A stretch of 64,000 bases of DNA from the NCBI RefSeq assembly GCF_013393325.1, contig NZ_QJRC01000100.1, positions 1 through 64,000 of the forward strand, read 5' to 3'. The notes beneath the pieces are model-generated. The model had not been told where the DNA came from, ran no database searches, and saw only the letters and a list, made by a program, of their open reading frames with translations. The number at the start of each line of letters is the position of its first letter. Within the stretch, counting starts at the first letter, position 1. The DNA comes from Pseudomonas hunanensis. Its GTDB lineage: Bacteria; Pseudomonadota; Gammaproteobacteria; Pseudomonadales; Pseudomonadaceae. A program made the position numbers and the translations under genes. Below are positions 33,253 through 41,841 of this stretch, in pieces.

Positions 33253-33286
33253 CCCCGCCAAGGTTTGCCTTGGCGGGGTTTGTTTT
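33253..33286. terminator. bidirectional intrinsic terminator between phospho-lyase and prpE
   Basis: Perfect 11-bp stem CCCCGCCAAGG / CCTTGGCGGGG, loop TTTG, followed by TTTGTTTTTT. It lies between two convergent genes. The stem alone could also act on the minus-strand transcript. Confidence 0.9.
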
Positions 33287-33296
33287 TTCAGCCTGG

Positions 33297-35222
33297 TCAG
33301 TGCCCGGTGGCAGCCTTGCGTCCCTGGGCGGCGTCATAGCAACCTGCCTGTTCGAACACCGCGCGCACTTCATCCAGCACGGCCGGGTCTTCGATGGTCG
33401 CAGGCATGGCCACTTCGGGGTTGGCGGCCAGGCTGCGCAGGGTCTTGCGCAGAATCTTGCCAGAGCGGGTCTTGGGCAGGCGCTTGAGGATGAACACCCG
33501 CCGTAGCGAAGCGACAGCGCCGACCGCATCGCGCACCCTGGCGACCAGTTCGCGTTCCAGCAGCGCCGGGTCGGGCTGCTGGCCGTGCTTGAGCACCACG
33601 AACCCCACCGGCACCTCGCCCTTGAGCTCCTCGGCCAGTGCCACCACCGCGCACTCGGCAACGGCCGGGTGCTCGCCCAGGGCTTCTTCCAGGCTACCGC
33701 TGGACAGCCGGTGCCCGGCCACGTTGATCACATCGTCCACCCGGCCCATGACGAACAGGTAGCCGTCTTCGTCCAAGTAGCCGCCGTCGCCGCTGCAATA
33801 GTAGCCGGGGAAGCTGCTCAGGTAGCTGTCGGCAAAGCGCTGCGGGTCGCCCCACAGGGTGGTCAGGGTGCCGGGCGGCAATGGCAGGCGCAGGGCGATG
33901 TTGCCCGGCTGGTTGCAGGGGACAGGCTGGCCTTCGTCGTCCAGAATGTCCAGCCGGTAGCCCGGCATCGGTACGCTGGCCGAGCCGGTCTTCATCGGCA
34001 AGTCATCCAGCCCGCGCGGGTTGCCGGCAATCGCCCAGCCGGTCTCGGTCTGCCACCAGTGGTCGACAACCGGGCAGGGCAGAAACCCCTGCAGCCATTG
34101 GCTGGTTGGCGGGTCCAGGCGCTCGCCGGCCACGTACACGGCCTTCAGGCAGGACAAGTCGCGACCGGCGGCCAGCTGTACCTGCGGGTCTTCGCGCTTG
34201 ATGGCGCGGAAGGCAGTGGGGGCAGTGAAGAACACATTCACCTGGTGTTCGGCGATCACCCGCCAGAACGCCCCGGCGTCGGGCGTGCGCACCGGCTTGC
34301 CCTCGTACAGCAAGGTGGTGCAGCCACGGATCAGCGGGGCATAGACGATGTACGAATGGCCCACGACCCAGCCGATGTCCGAGGCGGCCCAGAACACCTC
34401 GCCGGGGTGTGCGTCGTACAGGGCCTGCATGCTGAAGTTGAGCGCCACGGCATGCCCGCCGTGGTCACGCACTACTCCTTTGGGTTTACCCGTGGTGCCC
34501 GAGGTATAGAGGATGTACAGCGGGTCAGTGGCATTCACTGGCACCGCAGGTACGGCTTCGGCTTGGGCCTGCAGTTGTTGCCAGTCGTGCTCGCGGGGGC
34601 CGTGCAACGGGGCCAGGGCCTGTTCGCGTTGCTCGATCACCAGGTGCGGGCTATGCCCGTTGGCCAGTTGCAGGGCCTGGTCGAGCAGCGGCTTGTAGGG
34701 CACCACCCGGTCGTACTCGATGCCGCAGCTGGCGCTGAGCAGCACCTTGGGCTGGGCATCGCGGATTCGCACCGCCAGCTCGGCGGCGGAGAAACCGCCA
34801 AACACCACCGAATGCACGGCACCCAACCGCGCACAGGCCAGCATGCCGACGAGCGCCTGGGGGATCATCGGCATGTAGATGATCACTCGGTCACCACGCC
34901 CCACCCCAAGGGCGCGCAGCATACCGGCGCACCGGGCCACGCGCGCTTGCAGCTGCTGGTAGCTGATGCGCTCCTGCACGCCTGTGGCGGGTGAGTCGTA
35001 AAGGATGGCGCAGCGCTCGCCTGCGCCATCCGCGACGTGGCGGTCCACGGCCAAGTGGCAGGTGTTCAGTTGGCCATCGGCGAACCAGCGGCCGCTGCCA
35101 TCAGCCTGGGCAGTGAAGATCTGTTGCGGAAAGCGATGCCAGTCCAGTGCGGCGGCCTGTTCGCGCCAGAAACCTTCGGGGTCGTCGGCAGCGCGGGCAT
35201 AGGCCTGCAGGTAGCTAGTCAT
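33297..35222 (-). CDS. prpE: propionyl-CoA synthetase
   Basis: 641 residues, AMP-forming acyl-CoA synthetase. It activates propionate (or acetate) to the CoA ester. Motifs are the P-loop LYILYTSGTTGKPKG, WWQTETGWAIAGN, YYCSGDGGYLDEDGYLF and the PrpE-like hinge region VINVAGHRLSSGSLEEALGE (acetyl-CoA synthetases usually have SGHRMGT here). The acyl-adenylate Lys is in LPKTRSGKILRK near the C terminus. The start at 35222 (MTSYLQ) has AGGAG; the frame continues 31 codons upstream without support. No methylcitrate-cycle genes adjoin it. The shared CTTGACC repeats upstream tie it to the amino-alcohol cluster instead. Confidence 0.88.
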   Translation of the reverse strand: MTSYLQAYARAADDPEGFWREQAAALDWHRFPQQIFTAQADGSGRWFADGQLNTCHLAVDRHVADGAGERCAILYDSPATGVQERISYQQLQARVARCAGMLRALGVGRGDRVIIYMPMIPQALVGMLACARLGAVHSVVFGGFSAAELAVRIRDAQPKVLLSASCGIEYDRVVPYKPLLDQALQLANGHSPHLVIEQREQALAPLHGPREHDWQQLQAQAEAVPAVPVNATDPLYILYTSGTTGKPKGVVRDHGGHAVALNFSMQALYDAHPGEVFWAASDIGWVVGHSYIVYAPLIRGCTTLLYEGKPVRTPDAGAFWRVIAEHQVNVFFTAPTAFRAIKREDPQVQLAAGRDLSCLKAVYVAGERLDPPTSQWLQGFLPCPVVDHWWQTETGWAIAGNPRGLDDLPMKTGSASVPMPGYRLDILDDEGQPVPCNQPGNIALRLPLPPGTLTTLWGDPQRFADSYLSSFPGYYCSGDGGYLDEDGYLFVMGRVDDVINVAGHRLSSGSLEEALGEHPAVAECAVVALAEELKGEVPVGFVVLKHGQQPDPALLERELVARVRDAVGAVASLRRVFILKRLPKTRSGKILRKTLRSLAANPEVAMPATIEDPAVLDEVRAVFEQAGCYDAAQGRKAATGH

Positions 35223-35299
35223 GGGGTTCTCCTGGTTGCTGTTATTGTTTTGCCGGCCTTGCGGCCTGCTGTAATCCTCCCAGTCAGCGCGGAGAGTCG

Positions 35300-35327
35300 C
35301 TTGACCATCGGGCACAATTACTTGACC
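35300..35327 (-). promoter_or_regulatory. direct-repeat operator before prpE
   Basis: CTTGACC at 35300 and 35321, again exactly 21 bp apart. As GGTCAAG-N14-GGTCAAG on the prpE strand it ends 78 bp before the prpE start. Half-sites, spacing and distance to the gene match the kinase site at 29371. Confidence 0.65.
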
Positions 35328-35388
35328 GCCGAGCGCTTGGCTGGCGCCTTCTGGCGTGCTGTTGCAGGGGCAACAGTGGTTTTACAGT

Positions 35389-35417
35389 CTGCTGTCTGCC
35401 ATGCACTCGGACAGCAG
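35389..35417. promoter_or_regulatory. inverted repeat upstream of the sfnG sigma-54 promoter
   Basis: CTGCTGTC (35389-35396) / GACAGCAG (35410-35417), 8-bp perfect arms. The element is centred about 57 bp upstream of the -24 element, a usual place for an enhancer-binding protein such as SfnR. Confidence 0.45.
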
Positions 35418-35459
35418 GCGAACTTCGTGCAACTTGTTGATATTTTTGGGTTTGTCGAT

Positions 35460-35475
35460 TGGCACGGTTGCTGCT
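35460..35475 (+). promoter_or_regulatory. sigma-54 (-24/-12) promoter of sfnG
   Basis: TGGCACGGTTGCTGCT matches TGGCAC-N5-TTGCW with one mismatch, and the GG and GC are 12 bp apart. It lies 41 bp before the sfnG start. SfnG genes are known to be driven by RpoN with SfnR-type activators. Confidence 0.75.
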
Positions 35476-35516
35476 CCTGTCTCCTCGAACCCCAAGGACT
35501 CTCAAGGAGCCTCCCC

Positions 35517-36611
35517 ATGAGCCACGCCCCAATCAAGTTCGCCTACTGGGTCCCCAACGTCAGCGGTGGCCTGGTGGTCAGCACCATCGAGCAGCGCACC
35601 AGCTGGGACATCGACTACAACCGCAAGCTTGCGCAAATTGCTGAAAAGGCCGGCTTCGACTACGCCCTGTCGCAAATCCGTTTCACAGCCGGTTACGGCG
35701 CCGACAACCAGCATGAGTCGGTCACCATCAGCCACGCGCTGCTGGCTGCCACAGAAAAACTCAAGGTTATCGCCGCCATCCTTCCAGGCCCCTGGAACCC
35801 GGCGCTGGCGGCCAAGCAGCTGGCCAGCATCGACCACTTCACCCATGGCCGTATCGCCATCAACGTGGTCTCGGGCTGGTTCAAGGGCGAGTTCCATGCC
35901 ATCGGTGAGCCTTGGCTGGACCACGACGAGCGCTATCGCCGTTCCGAAGAGTTCATCCGCGCGCTGAAGGGCATCTGGACCCACGACAACTTCACCTTCA
36001 ACGGCGACTTCTATCGCTTTCGCAACTACAACCTCAAACCCAAGCCGCTGCAGCAGCCACACCCGGAGATTTTCCAGGGTGGTAGCTCGCGTGCTGCGCG
36101 GGACATGGCGGCGCGCGTGTCGGACTGGTACTTCACCAACGGCAACAGCGTCGAGGGGATCAAGGCCCAGGTCGACGATATCCGCGCCAAGGCGGCGGCC
36201 AACGGCCACTCGGTAAAGATCGGGGTCAATGCCTTCATCATCGCCCGCGACACCGAGGAACAGGCGCGCGCAGTGCTGCAGGAAATCATCGACAAGGCCA
36301 ACCCCGAAGCGGTGCGGGCGTTCGGTCAGGAAGTGAAGCATGCGGGGTCGGCCAGCCCGGAGGGCGAGGGTAACTGGGCCAAGTCCAGCTTCGAGGACCT
36401 GGTGCAGTACAACGATGGTTTCAAGACCAACCTGATCGGCACGCCTCGGCAGATTGCCGAGCGAATCGTTGCTCTGAAGGCGGTGGGCGTCGACCTGATC
36501 CTTTCCGGGTTCCTGCATTTTCAGGAAGAAGTGGCGTATTTCGGTGAGCACGTGCTGCCATTGGTGCGCGAGCTGGAAGCCACGCACGGCGCGGAAAAAG
36601 CGGTGGCCTGA
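35517..36611 (+). CDS. sfnG: FMNH2-dependent dimethylsulfone monooxygenase
   Basis: 364 residues, bacterial-luciferase fold. It would convert dimethylsulfone to methanesulfinate using reduced FMN, for sulfur scavenging. The N terminus FAYWVPNVSGGLVVSTIEQR is the SfnG hallmark as I remember it. Other family words are ILPGPWNPALAAKQLASIDH, RIAINVVSGWFKGEFHAIGE and PEIFQGGSSRAARD. The ATG at 35517 follows AAGGAG; the open frame upstream is non-coding promoter DNA. A sigma-54 promoter lies at 35460. Its flavin reductase (SfnF/MsuE type) is not in this window. Confidence 0.9.
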   Translation: MSHAPIKFAYWVPNVSGGLVVSTIEQRTSWDIDYNRKLAQIAEKAGFDYALSQIRFTAGYGADNQHESVTISHALLAATEKLKVIAAILPGPWNPALAAKQLASIDHFTHGRIAINVVSGWFKGEFHAIGEPWLDHDERYRRSEEFIRALKGIWTHDNFTFNGDFYRFRNYNLKPKPLQQPHPEIFQGGSSRAARDMAARVSDWYFTNGNSVEGIKAQVDDIRAKAAANGHSVKIGVNAFIIARDTEEQARAVLQEIIDKANPEAVRAFGQEVKHAGSASPEGEGNWAKSSFEDLVQYNDGFKTNLIGTPRQIAERIVALKAVGVDLILSGFLHFQEEVAYFGEHVLPLVRELEATHGAEKAVA

Positions 36612-36704
36612 AGCCGGGGCAGGGCGGCCTTGGCACCCTGCCAGTATTGTCGGATTGTCGTGCAGGGGTTAGGTTTGCCGGCTCACTTCAAGGAAGACAA
36701 CCCC

Positions 36705-37286
36705 ATGAAACGGACCTTACCGCTGCTGTTCGCCTGCGCGATTTTCCCCCTGCAAGCCTGGTCGGCGCTTGAAGTCGGCCAGTTCACCCTGGGCATGCCC
36801 AAGCCCCAGGTCCTCGCCATTCTGCAGCAGCAGTTCGGTGAGGTAGAGCAATTCACCGGCTATCACTATCAGGTGCCTACCGAGTTTTTTCAGGGGGCCG
36901 GCCCGAAGGGAAATTACAACCTCGGCGGTATACCCGTCTCGAAAGTGAAGGCGTCCTTCAACGAGGCCGACCAGCTTCGCCAGGTGCAGGTGCAGTTGGA
37001 CACCACCGACGAGGCGCGGGTCCAGCAGTTGCTGCCGATGACCAAGGACGCCAAGCGGGTGCCGCGTTCCGGTGGCCGGCTAGAAGCGTTTTCCGCAGAC
37101 GGTGAGTTGGTTTACTGGGTGTCCAAAGACTGGGGCTGGACAGTGGTGACCATCGCCGACAAGGCCAGCTCGGCGAACAACATCAAGGCGCGGGCCAAGA
37201 GCGATGAGACCTTTGCCCAGCTCAATCGCAAGTTCGACAAGCTGATTGAAACGGCCAAGGCGGTGGAGGGGAAGGGCACGCCTTGA
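36705..37286 (+). CDS. secreted protein of unknown function
   Basis: 193 residues with a signal peptide (MKRTLPLLFACAIFPLQAWS, cleavage near SA-LE), so periplasmic. The mature part opens with GQFTLGMPKPQVLAILQQQF, similar to the repeat unit of small SmpA/OmlA-like or lipocalin-like periplasmic proteins in which 'G.....V...LG' marks the first helix. A strand-rich middle and a charged C-terminal helix (ETFAQLNRKFDKLIETAKAV) follow. The family is not recognised. The start at 36705 is preceded by AAGGAAG. It converges with a monooxygenase gene. Confidence 0.75.
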   Translation: MKRTLPLLFACAIFPLQAWSALEVGQFTLGMPKPQVLAILQQQFGEVEQFTGYHYQVPTEFFQGAGPKGNYNLGGIPVSKVKASFNEADQLRQVQVQLDTTDEARVQQLLPMTKDAKRVPRSGGRLEAFSADGELVYWVSKDWGWTVVTIADKASSANNIKARAKSDETFAQLNRKFDKLIETAKAVEGKGTP

Positions 37287-37294
37287 ACTTTTGT

Positions 37295-37335
37295 GGGCAT
37301 TGCTTTGTGTCGCGATGGGCTGCGTAGCAGCCCTC
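37295..37335. repeat. single REP-like element
   Basis: P. putida REP body (TTGTGTCGCGATGGGCTGCG...) with hairpin GGGCTGC-GTA-GCAGCCC at 37317-37333, between two convergent genes. It may double as their terminator. Confidence 0.6.
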
Positions 37336-37343
37336 GTTGACCG

Positions 37344-38651
37344 TCAATACCGCTGCAGGTGCTCGGCGAACGTAGCCCCCTGATAGCGCTCACGGAACAA
37401 CCCACGCTCCACCAGTCGCGGCACCACCTCATCCAGAAAACTGTACACCGAGCCAAACGAGCCTCCTGGCGCGGCGATAAAGCCATCCATTACCCCTGCC
37501 TCAGCCCAGTCGGCAATCTCGGCCACGGCATCATCGACCGTGCCGATCACCTGCCAGTGCGCCGCCGACAGCACTTCCGGGCGCATCAGCAGTTCTTCTG
37601 GCAATAGCGACTCGCGCTCGATCAGCCGGCGCAGCAGGCTTACATGGGTGCGGCTGGCACCGGGCAGCAACTGTAGCGGCGGCAGGTCGGCCGCTTGAAT
37701 GCGCCGGTCGCTCGGCCAGTTGGTCAGGTCGATGCCGATCATCTTCTCGATAGCAGCAAACTTGCGCGGCTTGTCCACCTGGGCGTGGGTGTCCATGAAC
37801 AGCTCGCGGGCCTGCTGACGGGTGGGCGCCAGGTACAGACTCAGGCCTGGCAGCAGGCGAATGTCATCGGCCTGGCGACCATGCTTTTGCGCACGGCGCG
37901 ACAGATCGCGGCGCAGGTCGGCGGCGGCGGCCTGGTCGGGGGTAGGGGCAAACACGATGTCCGCGACGCGGGCGGCAAAGTCGCGGCCGCTGTCGGATGC
38001 ACCCGCCTGGATCAGTGGAATGCGCGCCCCCTGTTCGGGCAAGTTCAGTGGGCCCTGCACCTGCAGGAAGTCACCTTGGTGGTTGATCGGCAGGACCTGC
38101 GCCGGGTCGGCATACATCCCGTTCTCGCGGTCGATGCGCAGGGCCTGCTGCGGGAAGCTGCGCCATAGCCGCTGGACCACTTCGGTGAACTCGGCGGCGC
38201 GGGCGTAGCGTTGTTCTGCGCAGGGCATGGCCGCCAGGCCGAAGTTTTCGTGGCCCTGCAAGGCTGTGACGATGTTCCAGCCAACCCGGCCCTGGCTCAG
38301 CCAGTTCAGCGACTGTAGCTGACGCGCGACCAGGTAGGGCGGGAAGAAAGTGGTCGAGACCGTGGACACCAGGCCAATATGGTGGGTCTCGCGGGTAAGC
38401 GCGGCCAGTAGCACGGTGGGGTCGAGGCTGGTAAAGCCCGAGCCACTTGCCAGGGCATCGGCGACTACGCAACTGACATCAGGGCGGAACACGAAGTCCA
38501 GGTGCGCGGCTTCCGAGCGGCGCGCGATGTCCATGGCGAAATCGCTGCCGAACAGGGTTTCGACGCGGCTGTCGACGCGCCGCCAGCCCTCGCCGCTGAG
38601 CCAGGTGGGGGCGAGCGACATGCCGATGTGCAGGCCTTTTTTCAATTTCAT
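37344..38651 (-). CDS. FMN-dependent monooxygenase, NtaA/SnaA/DszA family
   Basis: 435 residues, luciferase-like fold. Family features are LHIGMSLAPTWLSGEGWRR near the start, FVFRPDVSCVV (about 52), LVSTVSTTFFPPYLVARQLQ (about 94), QGRVGWNIVTALQGHENFGL (about 118) and IPLIQAGASDSGRDFAARVA (about 211). Members oxidise organosulfur, polyamino-carboxylate or similar substrates with FMNH2 from a partner reductase, which is not present here. It is followed upstream on the same strand by a TonB receptor gene (57 bp between them), so the pair may import and oxidise one substrate. The substrate is unknown. Confidence 0.86.
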   Translation of the reverse strand: MKLKKGLHIGMSLAPTWLSGEGWRRVDSRVETLFGSDFAMDIARRSEAAHLDFVFRPDVSCVVADALASGSGFTSLDPTVLLAALTRETHHIGLVSTVSTTFFPPYLVARQLQSLNWLSQGRVGWNIVTALQGHENFGLAAMPCAEQRYARAAEFTEVVQRLWRSFPQQALRIDRENGMYADPAQVLPINHQGDFLQVQGPLNLPEQGARIPLIQAGASDSGRDFAARVADIVFAPTPDQAAAADLRRDLSRRAQKHGRQADDIRLLPGLSLYLAPTRQQARELFMDTHAQVDKPRKFAAIEKMIGIDLTNWPSDRRIQAADLPPLQLLPGASRTHVSLLRRLIERESLLPEELLMRPEVLSAAHWQVIGTVDDAVAEIADWAEAGVMDGFIAAPGGSFGSVYSFLDEVVPRLVERGLFRERYQGATFAEHLQRY

Positions 38652-38708
38652 CAGGGTCTCCGGTTGCTGGCTGTTGCGGGTTGGGGCCGCGAAGCGGCCC
38701 GGTTGACA

Positions 38709-40793
38709 TCAGAAGGCGCCTTTGACACCCACTCCCACGGTACGCGGCTCGGTCATGCTCGCTTCGATACCGCCTATCCCCCGGTTGGTTTGCATATAGG
38801 TAGGGGTGCGTTCGTCGAACACGTTTTTCACGTAGGTGTACACCTGCACCTGGTCGCTGAAGCGGTAGCTCATGCGCGCGTCGGCCACGGTGTAGCCGTC
38901 GATGGCATAGCTTTTGGTGTTGGCAACGTCCGAGTAGTAACCGTCGATGTGCCGCACCTGGGCATTGAGGTTGACGCGGTCAGTGATGTCCCAGCTCGGG
39001 CCGAAGCTGACGGTGTAACCGGGCGAACGGGCAAATTCGTTGCCGGCATAGCGGTTGTTGGCGTCGATGTCGTCGATGCGGGTTTGCAGGGCACCCGCGC
39101 TGGCCTTGAGGGTCAGGTTATCCAGCACGCGGTAGTCCGCCGACAGCTCGAAGCCATAGGCATGGGCCTTCTCGGCGTTGATGGTGTAGGACTGGGTCAG
39201 GCCCGAGGCCAGCACCACCGGGATGTTGTACTGGGCATCTTGCATGTCCATGTAGAACAGGTTGGCGTTCAGGTGCAGGCGGTCGTCCAGCAGGCTGGCG
39301 CGGGCGAACAGCTCGTAGTTCCACATGCGCTCATCGTCGAACGCCTCGAAGCGCTTGCTGCTTAGGTTGAGCGACACACCACCCGGGTTGTAGCCGCGGC
39401 TGACCATGCCGCCGACGGTCCATTGCGGGGTCAGGGCGTAGGCCAAAGACACCTTGGGTAGGAGCGCGGTGAAGGTCTTGTCGTAGTCCAGCCCATTGGC
39501 GGCGAACGGCGAAGTGCCGCTGCGCTGGATCTGGTCCTGCTGCAGGCGCAGGGCAGTGGTGAGCGTCCAGCGGTCATTGAGGCGGTAGCTGACCTCACCG
39601 AATACGCCCAGGTTGCGCTTGGTGTCGTCGAAGTCCGAGATGCCGCCGTAATACAGGATTTCGTCCGAGTCGGTGCGCGCCAGGTACAGGCCAGCCATAC
39701 CGCTGAGGGTGTCCTGTTGCTCGCCGAAGGTGATGCGGCTTTCGTTGGAGAAGTTTTTCTGGCGAATGTCGGCATCTCCGCCGTTCGCCACGCCAATCAC
39801 CCGATGCACGTTGGACAGCGAATACTGGGTCTGGTTGAACAGCTTCATGCCGTTGTCCAGTTCGTAATCCACGTCGACGATGTGCGTGTTGCTCTGTTGG
39901 TGCCAGCTGGGCATGGTGGCGCCGGTGTGGTCCAGCTTGTGGAACGGCCGCGAGGCTGCTTCCTGGGTGGGGCGATTGGAGTCGCCGTGGGCGAAGGTGT
40001 ACTTCAGACCCAGGCCGGGCACCGCATCAGGCAGCCACAGCAGCTTGCCACGCAGGTTCAGGGCGCGGAAATCCTGGTCGGTGTTGTGGCTGGCAAACGA
40101 GGGGTTGGTGTAGTCGATGAAGGTGTCGCGCGCTGCATAGTCCAGTGCCAGGCGCCCGGCCAGGTTGTCGCTGAGTGGGCCGGAGACTGCCAGCGAAGAG
40201 CGCCGTGAGTGGTAGCTGCCGATCTCGGCCTGGTAGGCCGCCTCCGGGGTGAACGTCGGGTCCTTGGTCTTGACCACGATGGCGCCGGCAATGGCGTTGG
40301 CACCCTGGCTGGTGGTCTGCGGGCCGCGGTACACCTCGATGCTGTCCACGTCCCACACCGATGGCGCGCCAAAGTACATCTCGTTGTAGTTCAGGTAGTG
40401 CCCGTCAAGGTTGATGGTGGCGCGCGGCACAGTACCGCCCCAGAACACGTTGGCGCCGTTGTTCGGGCCCTGGGTGTCCTGGCCGCGAATGATCGGCGCG
40501 CCCACCGTGTCGGTGTAGATCACATTGGGGACGTCATTGAGCACTTCGTGTACCGAGGCATTGCCGGTCTTGAGGCTGTCGATTTCGCTGGCGCTTTTCA
40601 CCGACACCGACGAAGCGGTGTTGCGCAGGTCACGTTCGACCTTTTCGCCGCTGACCAGCACGGGGGTGAGCACCAGCTGCGAGCTGCCGGCAGTGGTGGG
40701 CTGGTCGGCCAGGGCGTGGGGGGCTGCGAGCAGGGTAGACAGGGTCAGCACACCGAATCCATGGCTGAACGAGCGTTGCGCAGGGTACTTCAA
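38709..40793 (-). CDS. TonB-dependent outer-membrane receptor
   Basis: 694 residues starting at TTG 40793, five bases after GGAGG; no ATG in the frame has a ribosome site. A signal peptide (ending near ALADQ) is followed by the plug domain (TPVLVSGEKVERDLRN; VPNVIYTDTVGAPIIRGQDT; IEVYRGPQTTSQGANAIAGA) and a 22-strand barrel ending in VGVGVKGAF with terminal Phe. There is no N-terminal STN signalling domain, so it is a transporter only. It lies upstream of the flavin monooxygenase gene and divergent from an IclR gene. That points to an organic nutrient rather than a plain siderophore. Confidence 0.88.
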   Translation of the reverse strand: MKYPAQRSFSHGFGVLTLSTLLAAPHALADQPTTAGSSQLVLTPVLVSGEKVERDLRNTASSVSVKSASEIDSLKTGNASVHEVLNDVPNVIYTDTVGAPIIRGQDTQGPNNGANVFWGGTVPRATINLDGHYLNYNEMYFGAPSVWDVDSIEVYRGPQTTSQGANAIAGAIVVKTKDPTFTPEAAYQAEIGSYHSRRSSLAVSGPLSDNLAGRLALDYAARDTFIDYTNPSFASHNTDQDFRALNLRGKLLWLPDAVPGLGLKYTFAHGDSNRPTQEAASRPFHKLDHTGATMPSWHQQSNTHIVDVDYELDNGMKLFNQTQYSLSNVHRVIGVANGGDADIRQKNFSNESRITFGEQQDTLSGMAGLYLARTDSDEILYYGGISDFDDTKRNLGVFGEVSYRLNDRWTLTTALRLQQDQIQRSGTSPFAANGLDYDKTFTALLPKVSLAYALTPQWTVGGMVSRGYNPGGVSLNLSSKRFEAFDDERMWNYELFARASLLDDRLHLNANLFYMDMQDAQYNIPVVLASGLTQSYTINAEKAHAYGFELSADYRVLDNLTLKASAGALQTRIDDIDANNRYAGNEFARSPGYTVSFGPSWDITDRVNLNAQVRHIDGYYSDVANTKSYAIDGYTVADARMSYRFSDQVQVYTYVKNVFDERTPTYMQTNRGIGGIEASMTEPRTVGVGVKGAF

Positions 40794-40848
40794 GACAACC
40801 TCCAAATGAGAACGATCCTCGTTTGCGCTGCAAGGTATCACGGTGCCA

Positions 40849-40875
40849 TTGCGTTCCGCAATAAAGAATATATTC
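40849..40875. promoter_or_regulatory. palindromes between TonB receptor and IclR genes
   Basis: TTGCG-TTC-CGCAA (40849-40861) and the perfect decamer GAATATATTC (40866-40875), in the 220-bp divergent region. The first, with its central TTCCG, resembles IclR-family operators. The second may overlap a promoter. Confidence 0.45.
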
Positions 40876-41013
40876 CTCAGAGTGGTATGCTGATGCTTGG
40901 CCTAGCCGGCGTGCGCGCCAGGCCGGGGCCGCTGGCGGTATGATGGGCAGCCGCGCTTGCCGGCCACCCTAGTGATGCCTGGCGGAAAAACCAGAAATGA
41001 GGAGATAGCCCCG

Positions 41014-41832
41014 TTGAACACTTTGCAGTCCCCCGCCGACACGGAGCCGGAGCGCCCGGGCGAGAAGCGTTCCGGCACCATTCAGTCGGTGTCTATCGCT
41101 GCGCGGTTCCTGAATGTACTGGCCAATGCGGAGAATGAACTGAGCCTGGGTGAGGTGGCCCGGCGCACAGGCACCGGCGGTTCCACGGCGCACCGCTACC
41201 TGCAGAGCCTGGTCAAGGAGGGGCTGGCCAAGCAGGACCCGGCCAGTGCGCTGTATGACCTGGGCCCGGCCGCGCTCAGCATCGGTATCGGCGCCCTCAA
41301 GCGTGTGGATGCCGTGGAAATTGCCGCCCAGCACATGAAGGGGCTGGCCCAGCGGCATGCCGCCAGCGGCGGGGTGGCGATCTGGACCGACCGGGGCCCG
41401 ACACTGGTGCGTTGGTACCGCAGCGCTTACTTCTCGATCAACCCCCTGGCTCTGGGCGATATCCTGCCGATCGACAACACGGCCTGCGGGCTGATTTTCC
41501 AGGCGTTCCTGCCCAAAGCTACCATCGAGGCGGCGCGCAAGCTGCAGCCGGCGCATTTTCGTGGCACCCCGCCCAGTGCCAAAGTGCTGGAGCAGATCCG
41601 CCAGCATTGCTGGGCCGAATTGACCAGCCACTTGCTGTCCAGCGTGACCGGGCAAGCGGCGCCGGTGTTCGATGCGCAGCAGGAGATTGTTTGTGTGATG
41701 ACTACGGTGACCGACCTGGGGCAGTTGCGTACACCGGAGGATCGCCAGGCGTTGTTCCATGAGGCAGGGTTGGTCAACCAGGCGACCGGTGGGCGCATGC
41801 TGGGTGCGCCGGCGCCGGTGCTGCCGGCATGA
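41014..41832 (+). CDS. IclR-family regulator
   Basis: 272 residues from a TTG at 41014 preceded by GAGGAG; an ATG at 40975 is in frame but has no ribosome site, so the start is tentative. The winged HTH (about 20-85) has IQSVSIAARFLNVLANAENE and GSTAHRYLQSLVKEGL. The C-terminal GAF-like effector domain (about 100-255) has GGVAIWTDRGPTLVRWYRS, DNTACGLIFQAFLP and GQAAPVFDAQQEIVCVM. Divergent from the TonB receptor, it probably controls the receptor and monooxygenase genes. It converges with the ABC ATPase gene 9 bp away. Confidence 0.87.
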   Translation: MNTLQSPADTEPERPGEKRSGTIQSVSIAARFLNVLANAENELSLGEVARRTGTGGSTAHRYLQSLVKEGLAKQDPASALYDLGPAALSIGIGALKRVDAVEIAAQHMKGLAQRHAASGGVAIWTDRGPTLVRWYRSAYFSINPLALGDILPIDNTACGLIFQAFLPKATIEAARKLQPAHFRGTPPSAKVLEQIRQHCWAELTSHLLSSVTGQAAPVFDAQQEIVCVMTTVTDLGQLRTPEDRQALFHEAGLVNQATGGRMLGAPAPVLPA

Positions 41833-41841
41833 GCGCAGGTC

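Noticed and set aside
33297..35222. prpE as part of a methylcitrate-cycle operon
   Set aside because: No prpB, prpC, acnD or prpF neighbours; the adjacent genes and shared repeats point to the amino-alcohol cluster.
35037..35516. 160-codon N-terminal extension of SfnG
   Set aside because: It covers the prpE 5' end and the sigma-54 promoter. The SfnG family begins at the ATG at 35517, which has its own ribosome site.
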